Part shown: positions 1 to 6,467 of the stretch, in pieces
Layout: the number at the start of each line of letters is the position of its first letter
Position numbering within the stretch: the first letter of the stretch is position 1
NCBI GenBank assembly: GCA_017353815.1
Contig: JAFMSB010000049.1
Location: 1-8,669, forward strand
Direction of reading: 5' to 3'
DNA: 8,669 nucleotides
Source of the DNA: Methylocapsa sp.
GTDB taxonomy: Bacteria; Pseudomonadota; Alphaproteobacteria; Rhizobiales; Beijerinckiaceae
The notes under the pieces: generated by a model
What the model was told of the DNA's origin: nothing
What the model saw: only the letters and a program-made list of their open reading frames with translations
Database searches by the model: none
Made by a program: the position numbers and the translations under genes

Positions 1-288
1 GTGGCGCAGGGCAATCTGCCCGAGGCGCTGAAGAGCTTCCGCGACGGGCTCGCGATTAGAGACCGGCTCGCCAAATCCGATCCCGGCAATGCGGGCTGGC
101 AGCGCGATCTTTCGGTGAGCTATGATCGAGTGGGCGATGTTTTGGTGGCGCAGGGCAATCTGCCGGAGGCCCTGAAAACCTTCCGCGACGGGCTCGCGAT
201 TGCCGACCGGCTCGCGAAATCCGATCCCGGCAATGCGGGCTGGCAGCGCGATCTTTCCGTGAGCTATGCCAAGCTTGCGAACATCCAC
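1..288 (+). repeat. 144-bp tandem repeat encoding TPR units
   Basis: Two direct copies lie at 1-144 and 145-288. By my count the first 123 bases of the copies differ at only nine positions; the last 21 bases diverge, where the array runs into its degenerate final unit. Near-identity at the DNA level, not just the protein level, points to recent duplication or gene conversion. The array probably continues upstream of the window. Confidence 0.85.
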
Positions 289-483
289 AAGCAATTGGGC
301 GAGAAGGCAAAGGCGCAAGATTATTTGCACCAGGGCCAAGAGATCATGGCGCGGCTGACAAAGCTCTCGCCGGAGAATGCCCTGTGGAAGCGGGATCTCG
401 CTTGGTTCGAGAGGCAGCTCGCGGAGCTTGCGAAGGCGCCGTCTCCTTCTCCCCATGTGGGAGAAGGTGGCCCCGCGAAGTAG
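1..483 (+). CDS. TPR-repeat protein, C-terminal part (5' end outside window)
   Basis: This is the C-terminal 160 residues of a tetratricopeptide-repeat protein, read in frame from the first base. The true start is probably upstream, since the window opens exactly on a repeat unit. Residues 1-48 and 49-96 are two copies of a 48-residue unit carrying the motifs AQGNLPEAL, DRLAKSDPGN and GWQRDLSVSY. A third, diverged unit follows at about 97-144 (KQLGEKAKA, then LSPENALWKRDLAW). TPR units form paired helices that bind other proteins. Arrays with this DPGNAGWQRDLSVSY signature are frequent in Rhizobiales, where, from memory, some sit behind TIR, caspase-like or NTPase domains; any such domain here would lie outside the window. 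The last 15 or so residues (from about APSPSPH) are encoded by a palindromic repeat and do not look like TPR. The partner and role are unknown. Confidence 0.85.
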   Translation: MAQGNLPEALKSFRDGLAIRDRLAKSDPGNAGWQRDLSVSYDRVGDVLVAQGNLPEALKTFRDGLAIADRLAKSDPGNAGWQRDLSVSYAKLANIHKQLGEKAKAQDYLHQGQEIMARLTKLSPENALWKRDLAWFERQLAELAKAPSPSPHVGEGGPAK

Positions 484-568
484 GGACGGATGAGGGCGCG
501 GAGGCGGTAAAGAACCCCTCATCCGCCTCACTTCGTTCGGCACCTTCTCCCGCAAGGGGAGAAGGGCG
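445..568. repeat. Long imperfect palindrome, REP-like intergenic repeat
   Basis: The left arm (about 445-497) and right arm (about 515-568) are reverse complements with a few mismatches and small gaps, separated by about 17 bases. Shared blocks include CCTTCTCCC / GGGAGAAGG, the GGTGGCC and CGAAG segments, and CGGATGAGGG / CCCCTCATCCG. Each arm also has its own inner hairpin (CTTCTCCCC...GGGAGAAGG at 446-466; CCTTCTCCC...GGGGAGAAGG at 543-564). Elements of this type are dispersed in many copies in Rhizobiales genomes (from memory, not checked). It lies between two convergent genes, so its transcript would fold on either strand and could act as a two-way transcript end. No long T tract follows it. 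The left arm runs into the TPR gene and contains that gene's stop codon. Confidence 0.8.
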
Positions 569-583
569 CTCCCGTGCGGGCCG

Positions 584-838
584 TCACTTGGCTTTTTTGG
601 CGGCCTCGGTCGCGGCCTTGAGCTCGCGCTCGGCCTGGCGCAAAAGGCCTTCGGCTTTCGCGCCGTGCCCCCCCATATCGTAGTGATTTGCCGCGCGGGC
701 CCGTTCCATTGCCGCGATCGAGGATTGGACCTGGTTGTGGACCGCATCCAAATCGCCCGTATCGCGCATGGGCTCGGCGTAAGCGACGCCAGCAAAGGGC
801 AGCAGGGCAAGAGAGAATGCCAACAGGAGTTTTTTCAT
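584..838 (-). CDS. Small exported protein, SmbP-like
   Basis: This encodes an 84-residue protein. The ATG at 838-836 was chosen because it begins a clear signal peptide (MKKLLLAFSLALLPFAGVAYA, cleavage probably after AYA at residue 21) and is preceded by AAGAAGG about nine bases upstream. Longer in-frame extensions lack this logic. The mature part, about 63 residues, is Ala-rich and helical. It has three histidines (residues 34, 52, 58) and a motif around MGGHGAKAEGLL followed by RQAERELKAATEAAKKAK. This pattern resembles small metal-binding proteins of the SmbP type, which bind divalent metals in the periplasm. It has only about one repeat unit and fewer histidines than classical SmbP, so metal binding is an inference. 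It is convergent with the TPR gene and divergent from the carboxypeptidase gene. It could equally be an uncharacterised periplasmic helical protein. Confidence 0.75.
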   Translation of the reverse strand: MKKLLLAFSLALLPFAGVAYAEPMRDTGDLDAVHNQVQSSIAAMERARAANHYDMGGHGAKAEGLLRQAERELKAATEAAKKAK

Positions 839-1027
839 CCGGGATATCCTTCTTGAGCGGTTGAACGAGGGCGGGTTCATGAGTGGAGAAACCGGCAATT
901 TTATGCCAGGGACAGCCGGGCGCGGCCGAAAAGCGGCGCGCGGGCGTTGATCGGCGTTTAATCCCGCGCTACCAGAAAACCCGCAGCCAAATGGCGGCGA
1001 AGGGCGGAAATTTTGCGGCGGCAGGTG
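839..1027. other. Divergent intergenic region with two start signals
   Basis: These 189 bp separate the start of the small exported protein (minus) from that of the carboxypeptidase (plus), so both promoters should lie here. On the minus strand a TAAAAT hexamer (898-903) is a possible -10 about 60 bases before the start codon, but no good -35 sits at the usual distance. On the plus strand TTGATC (947-952) lies 17 bases before TACCAG (970-975), a poor -10. Neither is convincing. The open frames crossing this stretch look like shadows. Confidence 0.35.
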
Positions 1028-2248
1028 ATGCGAATCAGTTTGAAAACGGCACGGCTTTGCAACCTGCAACTGCGGATATGCGGCGCGTTGCTTTTGGGTT
1101 TTGTTGTTTCGCTCGCGGGAGCGCCAAGCCGGGCCGCGGAGCTAAATTTTCAAACGAGCTGCCCGCATGCGATCTTGATCGATTCGGCCACAAGCAGCGT
1201 GCTGTTCGAAAAAGACGCCGATGCGCTCGTCGTGCCCGCCTCGACGGCGAAAATCATGACCGCCGAGATCGTGTTCCACGAGTTAAGCTTGGGCCATCTC
1301 CATCTCGACGATCAGTTTGTGGTCAGCGAGACGGCGTGGCGCTATGGCGGCGCGCCCGCGCGCGGCTCGGCGATGTTTGCCGCCCCCAACAGCAGCATCA
1401 GAATCGAGGACCTGATCCGGGGCCTGGTTATTGTCTCGGGCAATGACGCCGCGATTGCGCTTGCCGAGGGAATTGCGGGCTCGGAAGGCGCCTTTGCGAC
1501 AATGATGACAAAACGCGCGCGCGAGCTCGGCCTCGAGCGCTCGACGTTTACGAACGCATGGGGCAGGGGTGATCCGGACCAAAAGGTGACGGCCCGGGAA
1601 ATGGCCACTCTTGCCAATTACGTCATCAAGACCTACCCCGACTATTACAAATATTTCGGCGAGAAGGATTTTACCTGGAACAAGATCAAGCAGCCGAGCC
1701 GCAATCCGCTGCTCGCCATGGATATCGGCGTCGATGGTCTGAAGACCGGCAACATCGACGCGGAGAGCGGCTATAACATCGTTGCTTCGGCGGTTCAAAA
1801 TGGGCAGCGGCTGATCCTTGCGCTTTACGGCTGCCGCAATGCCAAGGAGCGCTCCGAGGAAGCGCGCAAGATTCTCTTGTGGGGGTTTAGGTCTTTCGAT
1901 TCGAGAACGATCTTCCGGGCGGGTGAAACCGTTGCCAGCGCCAAAGTCTATGGCGGCGCGCATTCGGACGTGCCGCTGGTTGCGGACGGCGAAGTGCGCA
2001 TTCTCGTGCCGCGCACCGCGGCCGAGAAGTTTACCGGGAAAATCGTCTACACCGGCCCGCTGATTGCGCCGGTCGAGGCGGGCAGAGAGGCCGCGCGGCT
2101 CAAGGTTTTCCGTGGAGGCGAGCAGATCCTCGATTTGCCGCTGAAGACGGCGGCCTCCGTTGAGCAAGGATCGCTGCCGCGGCGGGCCATGGACGCGGGA
2201 ATGGAATATGTGACCGTTCTCTTCCGCAAATATGTTCTCAAGAAATGA
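1028..2248 (+). CDS. D-alanyl-D-alanine carboxypeptidase (PBP5/6 family, peptidase S11)
   Basis: This is a 406-residue penicillin-binding protein that trims the terminal D-Ala from peptidoglycan pentapeptides in the periplasm. All three active-site motifs are intact: S72-T-A-K75 (nucleophile Ser72, Lys75), S137-G-N139 and K239-T-G241. An N-terminal signal is visible, with a basic stretch to about residue 18, a hydrophobic core GALLLGFVVSLAG at 19-31, and a likely cleavage near SRAA/E at 37-38. The C-terminal part (about 290 onward) fits the PBP5 C-terminal beta domain. It ends in a helix with basic residues (about 390-406) that could be an amphipathic membrane anchor. I chose the ATG at 1028; a TTG at 1013 and a GTG at 1025 are also in frame, and no strong ribosome site decides. 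It begins the packed cluster, 15 bp before tmk. Family members are named dacA, dacC or dacF; I cannot say which. Confidence 0.95.
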   Translation: MRISLKTARLCNLQLRICGALLLGFVVSLAGAPSRAAELNFQTSCPHAILIDSATSSVLFEKDADALVVPASTAKIMTAEIVFHELSLGHLHLDDQFVVSETAWRYGGAPARGSAMFAAPNSSIRIEDLIRGLVIVSGNDAAIALAEGIAGSEGAFATMMTKRARELGLERSTFTNAWGRGDPDQKVTAREMATLANYVIKTYPDYYKYFGEKDFTWNKIKQPSRNPLLAMDIGVDGLKTGNIDAESGYNIVASAVQNGQRLILALYGCRNAKERSEEARKILLWGFRSFDSRTIFRAGETVASAKVYGGAHSDVPLVADGEVRILVPRTAAEKFTGKIVYTGPLIAPVEAGREAARLKVFRGGEQILDLPLKTAASVEQGSLPRRAMDAGMEYVTVLFRKYVLKK

Positions 2249-2263
2249 CAGGGGCGCGCAAAA

Positions 2264-2944
2264 ATGAATCCGCCCGGCGCGCGCGGCTGCCTGATTACAT
2301 TGGAGGGCGGCGAGGGCGCGGGCAAATCGACTCACGCGATCCGCTTGGTGCGATGGCTGCGGCAATTGGGGATCAAGGCGATCCTGACGCGTGAGCCCGG
2401 CGGCTCGCCGGGCGCAGAGGTTTTGCGCCGGGTGCTGCTGTCGGGGCAAATGGCGAGCCTTGGGCCTGCGGCCGAGGCCATTCTCTTTGGCGCCGCAAGG
2501 GTCGATCATATCGACAGAACGGTCGAGCCCGCGCTCTCCGCAGGCAAATTCGTTGTCTGCGATCGATTTTCCGACTCGACCCGGGCCTATCAGGGCGCGG
2601 GCGGGCGGCTCGATCCGCGGTTTCTGCGCGCGCTGGAGCGCGTGACATTGGGCAGCCTGCGGCCGGCCTTGACCCTGATCTTCGACGTGCCCGCGGCCGA
2701 GGGCCTCGCGCGGGCAGGGCGCCGGCCAAGCGCCGCCGCGGGTCCCGATAGATTCGAGGCAGAGGATTTGGAGTTTCACGAAAGGCTGCGCGCGGCTTTT
2801 CTCGCAATTGCGGCGGCGGAGCCGGGCCGCTGCGCCGTCATCAACGCGGCCCGTCCCGAAGAGGAGGTCGCGCAAGCGGTGAGAGACGTTGTTGCAAGCA
2901 GGCTTCTTGCCAAAGCCGAGAGGGAAAAGGTGCCTAATGCCTAA
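2264..2944 (+). CDS. tmk: Thymidylate kinase (dTMP kinase)
   Basis: This 226-residue enzyme phosphorylates dTMP to dTDP with ATP, the last specific step towards dTTP. Visible motifs are the P-loop GGEGAGKST at residues 15-23, the REPGG segment at 43-47 that helps bind dTMP, and the D100-R-F102 motif followed by SDSTRAYQG. The LID region is near residues 150-175 (arginines before PDRFEAEDLEFHERLR). The length is normal for bacterial Tmk. The ATG at 2264 is preceded by a weak AGGGG about 10 bases upstream. It starts 15 bp after the carboxypeptidase gene and its end overlaps the next gene by 8 bp. The tmk-holB pairing is common in bacteria and joins nucleotide supply to the replication clamp loader. 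Confidence 0.96.
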   Translation: MNPPGARGCLITLEGGEGAGKSTHAIRLVRWLRQLGIKAILTREPGGSPGAEVLRRVLLSGQMASLGPAAEAILFGAARVDHIDRTVEPALSAGKFVVCDRFSDSTRAYQGAGGRLDPRFLRALERVTLGSLRPALTLIFDVPAAEGLARAGRRPSAAAGPDRFEAEDLEFHERLRAAFLAIAAAEPGRCAVINAARPEEEVAQAVRDVVASRLLAKAEREKVPNA

Positions 2945-4037
2945 GCCTCTGGCGGAGACGGCGGATTTGGCGCCGGAATCCGACCGTTTCGAACAGACCC
3001 CCCATCCGCGCGAGACATACAAATTGTTCGGCCATGTGCGGGCGGAGCAGGAGCTTCGTTTTTGCCTCCTGCAAGGGCGTTTTCCCAACGCCTTCATTTT
3101 TGGCGGCCCGCCGGGCATTGGCAAGGCCACGCTTGCTTGGCGCCTGGCGCGGTTTCTCCTGGCAAACCCGGAACTTGCTCTCGTCCGGGACAGCCGAAGG
3201 GACGATTTGTTTGTGCCGCCCGATGCGCCGGTCTCAAGGCTCGTAGCAATGCTGGCGCATCCGGACCTCGTCTTGCTGAGGCGCGAGTGGGACCCGGAGA
3301 AAAAGAGGCACACGACCCAAATTCCGGTCGATGCGGTGCGCCGCGCCATTTCCCTGTTCCAGCGGGCAGCGGGCTGCGGGGGGTACCGGATTTGCATCGT
3401 CGACAGCGCCGACGACCTCAATTCTGCGAGCGCCAATGCACTTTTGAAGCTCGTGGAAGAGCCGCCGCCGCGCTCGCTTTTTCTTTTTGCCGCACACCGG
3501 CCGGGGCGGATGATCCCCACGCTGCGCTCCCGCTGCCGGAAGATCCAGCTCCACCCGCTCGGCGCCGCCGATATCGAGAAAGTCTTGTCCTCGCTGGGCT
3601 CTCACTATTCCAGCAGCGACGGCAAGCGGCGCGAAGCCGCAATCGCACGCGCGCAGGGTTCGATCCACCGGGCCTTGCGGCTTCTCGGCGATGAACAAAT
3701 ATCCCTCGACAGGAGTCTCATGCAGCTGCTCGACGGCTTGCCGCGGATCGATTGGGGCACGGCACATGCTCTTGCCGAACGCATTGCGGCCCACAATAAC
3801 GGCAAGGATTATGAGGCGGCGCTTGCAGCAACCGAGGAATGGCTCGACGCAAAGATCCACCTTGGAGCGCGGGAGAGCCGGGGGGATTGCTCTGGACGCC
3901 TTGTGCGCTATGCGGAGGTATGGGAAAAACTGACTGAGGCGGCGCGCGAGGCGGATATCTTTAACCTCGATAAGCGGCCTCTCGTCTTGTCCCTGATCGC
4001 CGATCTCGCATCTGCGGTGCGGGCCGCGCGGTTTTAG
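2937..4037 (+). CDS. holB: DNA polymerase III subunit delta' (clamp loader)
   Basis: This 366-residue AAA+ protein is the delta' subunit of the clamp-loader complex, which opens and places the beta sliding clamp on DNA. It has a Walker A-like GPPGIGKAT at residues 57-65, a Walker B-like strand ICIVDSADDLN, the segment SANALLKLVEEPPP, and the sensor region with S198-R-C200 (SRC motif). The collar domain is helical, about residues 240-366. The zinc-binding cysteine cluster that follows Walker A in E. coli delta' is absent: there is no Cys between residues 66 and 105. The ATG at 2937 was preferred over the in-frame start at 2889. It has an AAAGG site seven bases upstream and overlaps tmk by only 8 bp, while the earlier start would overlap by 56 bp. 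Coupled translation with tmk is likely. Confidence 0.95.
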   Translation: MPKPLAETADLAPESDRFEQTPHPRETYKLFGHVRAEQELRFCLLQGRFPNAFIFGGPPGIGKATLAWRLARFLLANPELALVRDSRRDDLFVPPDAPVSRLVAMLAHPDLVLLRREWDPEKKRHTTQIPVDAVRRAISLFQRAAGCGGYRICIVDSADDLNSASANALLKLVEEPPPRSLFLFAAHRPGRMIPTLRSRCRKIQLHPLGAADIEKVLSSLGSHYSSSDGKRREAAIARAQGSIHRALRLLGDEQISLDRSLMQLLDGLPRIDWGTAHALAERIAAHNNGKDYEAALAATEEWLDAKIHLGARESRGDCSGRLVRYAEVWEKLTEAAREADIFNLDKRPLVLSLIADLASAVRAARF

Positions 4038-4040
4038 GGC

Positions 4041-4079
4041 GCCGCCGCGAGACTCATCCTTGGCTCATCAAGCGGCGGC
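4041..4079 (+). promoter_or_regulatory. GC-rich hairpin just upstream of metG
   Basis: GCCGCCGC (4041-4048) and GCGGCGGC (4072-4079) are perfect complements around a 23-base loop, within the 53-bp gap between holB and metG. No T tract follows, so it is not a classical intrinsic terminator. The stem ends 11 bases before the metG ATG at 4091 and could limit ribosome access or stabilise a processed transcript end. In GC-rich DNA an 8-bp stem can also occur by chance. Confidence 0.35.
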
Positions 4080-4090
4080 AGAACGGTTGC

Positions 4091-5677
4091 ATGTTCATGA
4101 GCGCGGATAAGCCGTTTTATATCACAACCGCGATACCCTATGCCAATGGTGCGCCCCATATCGGGCACGCTTACGAGCGGATCGTGACCGATGCTATCGG
4201 GCGCTTCAAGCGGCTCGATGGGTATGACGTTCTCTTTGTCACTGGCATGGACGAGCATGGCCAGAAAATGCAGCGCACGGCGGAGCGCGAAGGGCTTACG
4301 CCGCAGCAGCTCGCCGACCGCACCGCGGCGCAATTCGATGCCATGGGAGCCGTGCTTTCCTGTCCTGCTGGCGATGTCGTGCGGACAACCCAAAAGCGCC
4401 ACCATTTGGCCGCGAGGGAATTATGGACCCGCATGGCGGCGGCGGGCGACATCTATCTTTCGAAATATCCGGGATGGTATTCGGTGCGCGACGAAGCCTT
4501 TTTCGACGAATCGGAGCTGATCGCGGGGCCTGGCGGCACACGCCTTGCGCCAAGCGGCGCACCTATCGAATGGGTTGAGGAGGAGAGCTATTTCTTTCGC
4601 CTTTCCGCCTATCAGGAGCGGCTGCTCAAATTCTACCGCGAGCAGCCAGACTTCATAACGCCCCCCCATTACCGCAATGAAATCCTTGCCTTTGTCGAGC
4701 GGGGCCTGGCCGATCTTTCGATCAGCCGCTCGACCTTCAATTGGGGCATTCCCGTGCCCGGCGACGAGCGCCATGTGATGTATGTCTGGATCGACGCTCT
4801 TGCAAACTACATCACGGCCACGGGCTTTCCGGATCCAAAGGCTGAGCGGGCCAGGTTTTGGCCGGCGGGCGCGCATGTGATCGGCAAGGACATCACTCGC
4901 TTTCACGCGGTCTATTGGCCGGCATTTCTCATATCGGCAAAACTGGCTCTTCCGCGCCAGATCGTCGTTCACGGCTTTCTTTTCAACAAGGGCGAGAAAA
5001 TGTCGAAGTCGGTCGGCAATGTCATCGACCCGCTCGCGCTCGCCAGACATTACGGCTCCGATCAGCTGCGGTATTTTCTGCTGCGCGAAGTGCCCTTCGG
5101 TCAGGACGGCAGCTATTCGCACGAATTAATCGTCAACCGGATTACCGCCGATCTCGCCAATGATCTCGGCAATCTCGCCCAGCGCTGCTTAGCGATGGTG
5201 GCCAAGAATTGCGGGGGCAAGGTTCCGGCCGCCGGAGAGCTTAGCGCAGCCGATCATGCCCTCATTGCCCAGGCTATCGCCCTTCCCGCCAAGTGCCGGG
5301 GATTGCTCAAAGATTATGCTTTGCACGCGATACTTTCCGAGATCTGGCACGTTGTTGGGAATGCGAATCGATATATTGCTGCCGAAGAGCCTTGGGCAAA
5401 ACGCAAAAGCGAGCCCGCCCGCATGCAGACGATTCTCTACGTGACCGCAGAGGTTGTGCGCATCATTGCGATTCTAGTGCAGCCCTTTGTGCCGCTTGCG
5501 GCCGATAGGCTCTTGGGCCAGCTCGGCGTGCCCGGGGCAGAGCGAATGCTTGCCAATGCGGAGGTAAGCCAGGGTCTTGTGCCGGGCGCTCCCTTGCCTC
5601 CTCCCGTGCCGGTTTTTCCGCGCTATATGGGCGCAGCCGGAGGCTCAAACCTGGGAGCGGAAGACCGTGCTGATTGA
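4091..5677 (+). CDS. metG: Methionyl-tRNA synthetase
   Basis: This 528-residue class I aminoacyl-tRNA synthetase charges tRNA-Met using ATP. Both catalytic signatures are intact: the HIGH motif at residues 23-26 (PHIGHAYE) and KMSKS at 303-307 (GEKMSKSVGNVIDP). The connective-peptide region (about 115-165, KYPGWYSVRDEAFF) has no cysteine cluster, which matches the short zinc-free type (2B). It also lacks the C-terminal tRNA-binding domain of the E. coli enzyme. The anticodon-binding helical domain occupies roughly 370-500. ATGs at 4091 and 4097 are both possible, and neither has a strong ribosome site. The C-terminal tail after VFPRYMG is a low-complexity extension whose coding end overlaps tatD by 11 bp. 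Confidence 0.97.
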   Translation: MFMSADKPFYITTAIPYANGAPHIGHAYERIVTDAIGRFKRLDGYDVLFVTGMDEHGQKMQRTAEREGLTPQQLADRTAAQFDAMGAVLSCPAGDVVRTTQKRHHLAARELWTRMAAAGDIYLSKYPGWYSVRDEAFFDESELIAGPGGTRLAPSGAPIEWVEEESYFFRLSAYQERLLKFYREQPDFITPPHYRNEILAFVERGLADLSISRSTFNWGIPVPGDERHVMYVWIDALANYITATGFPDPKAERARFWPAGAHVIGKDITRFHAVYWPAFLISAKLALPRQIVVHGFLFNKGEKMSKSVGNVIDPLALARHYGSDQLRYFLLREVPFGQDGSYSHELIVNRITADLANDLGNLAQRCLAMVAKNCGGKVPAAGELSAADHALIAQAIALPAKCRGLLKDYALHAILSEIWHVVGNANRYIAAEEPWAKRKSEPARMQTILYVTAEVVRIIAILVQPFVPLAADRLLGQLGVPGAERMLANAEVSQGLVPGAPLPPPVPVFPRYMGAAGGSNLGAEDRAD

Positions 5678-6467
5678 TAGCCACTGCCATCTCGATTTCC
5701 CGGAGTTTGCCTCCGAGCGTGAGGGCGTGGTTGAGCGCGCACGGGCGGCGGGCGTTGGCCGATTGATCACGATTTCAACGCGAGTAGGGATGTTTGACGC
5801 GGTACGTGCGATCGCCGAAAATTATGGCGATGTTTATTGCACCGTAGGAACGCATCCGCATAATGCACATGAAGAGACCGAGGTTTCCGAAGCGCAGCTG
5901 ACGGCTTTGGCGCGCCATCCAAGATGCGTCGGCATCGGCGAAGCGGGGCTCGATTATCACTACGACAAAACTCCGCGCGATGTTGCGGCGAGGGCTTTTC
6001 GAACCCATATCGCCGCCGCGCGCGCGAGCCGGCTGCCAATCGTCGTCCATGCCCGGGATGCGGAGGCCGACATCGGCGCGATCCTTCGCGATGAGATGGA
6101 AAAAGGCCGGTTTTCGGGAGTCTTGCACTGTTTTACCGGCAGCGCGGCCCTCGCGGAGCTCGCGCTGTCGCTCGGACTTTATATCTCGTTTTCTGGCGTC
6201 CTGACGTTCAAGAACGCGCAAGCTTTGCGCGACGTTGCGCGCTCGGTGCCGATGGATAAGCTGCTCGTTGAGACTGACGCGCCGTTTTTGGCCCCCGTTC
6301 CCTATCGCGGCAAACGCAATGAGCCCGCCTTCGTTGCGGCCACGGCTCAAGTGCTGGCTGAAATCAAAGGGGTCTCTTTCCGAACGATCGCTGAGGAAAC
6401 CAGTGCGAATGCTTTGCGCCTATTCTCGAAGATGCATGCCCCCGGCGCGGGAGCGGAGGCTGCGTGA
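5667..6467 (+). CDS. TatD-family metal-dependent hydrolase (deoxyribonuclease type)
   Basis: This 266-residue TIM-barrel hydrolase belongs to the TatD family, whose studied members are metal-dependent DNases or 3' exonucleases. The metal ligands are all present: H6-C-H8 near the N-terminus (DSHCHLDFPEF), E92 in IGEAGLDYHYD, H128 in VVHARDA, H154 in LHCFTGS and D204 in ETDAPFLAP. I chose the GTG at 5667 because the protein then begins VLIDSHCHLD, the usual family N-terminus. A GGGAG site lies about eight bases upstream. An earlier in-frame start at 5577 would add 30 residues that merely mirror metG. The gene overlaps metG by 11 bp and the next gene by 4 bp. Placement directly after metG is typical of alphaproteobacteria and some other groups. 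The true substrate in this organism is not known. Confidence 0.94.
   Translation: MLIDSHCHLDFPEFASEREGVVERARAAGVGRLITISTRVGMFDAVRAIAENYGDVYCTVGTHPHNAHEETEVSEAQLTALARHPRCVGIGEAGLDYHYDKTPRDVAARAFRTHIAAARASRLPIVVHARDAEADIGAILRDEMEKGRFSGVLHCFTGSAALAELALSLGLYISFSGVLTFKNAQALRDVARSVPMDKLLVETDAPFLAPVPYRGKRNEPAFVAATAQVLAEIKGVSFRTIAEETSANALRLFSKMHAPGAGAEAA

Noticed and set aside
1..288. Tandem repeats considered as a CRISPR array
   Set aside because: The units are 144 bp, contiguous without spacers, and encode TPR motifs in frame.
384..683. A 99-codon plus-strand frame running through the palindrome
   Set aside because: Most of it translates repeat and antisense of the SmbP-like gene; there is no ribosome site or domain.
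947..975. TTGATC / TACCAG as the carboxypeptidase promoter
   Set aside because: The spacing is right but the -10 matches the consensus at only three positions, so it is not listed as a promoter.
883..1446. A 187-codon plus-strand frame starting in the divergent gap
   Set aside because: It overlaps the carboxypeptidase in another frame and shows no protein features; the overlapping gene has all its catalytic motifs.
1283..3520. A 745-codon minus-strand open frame across the carboxypeptidase, tmk and holB genes
   Set aside because: It is antisense to three clearly recognisable proteins, is Arg/Ala-rich low-quality sequence with no domain, and is a usual by-product of high-GC coding DNA.
4421..5122. 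A 233-codon minus-strand frame inside metG
   Set aside because: It is antisense to conserved parts of the synthetase, including the region up to KMSKS, with no recognisable motif.
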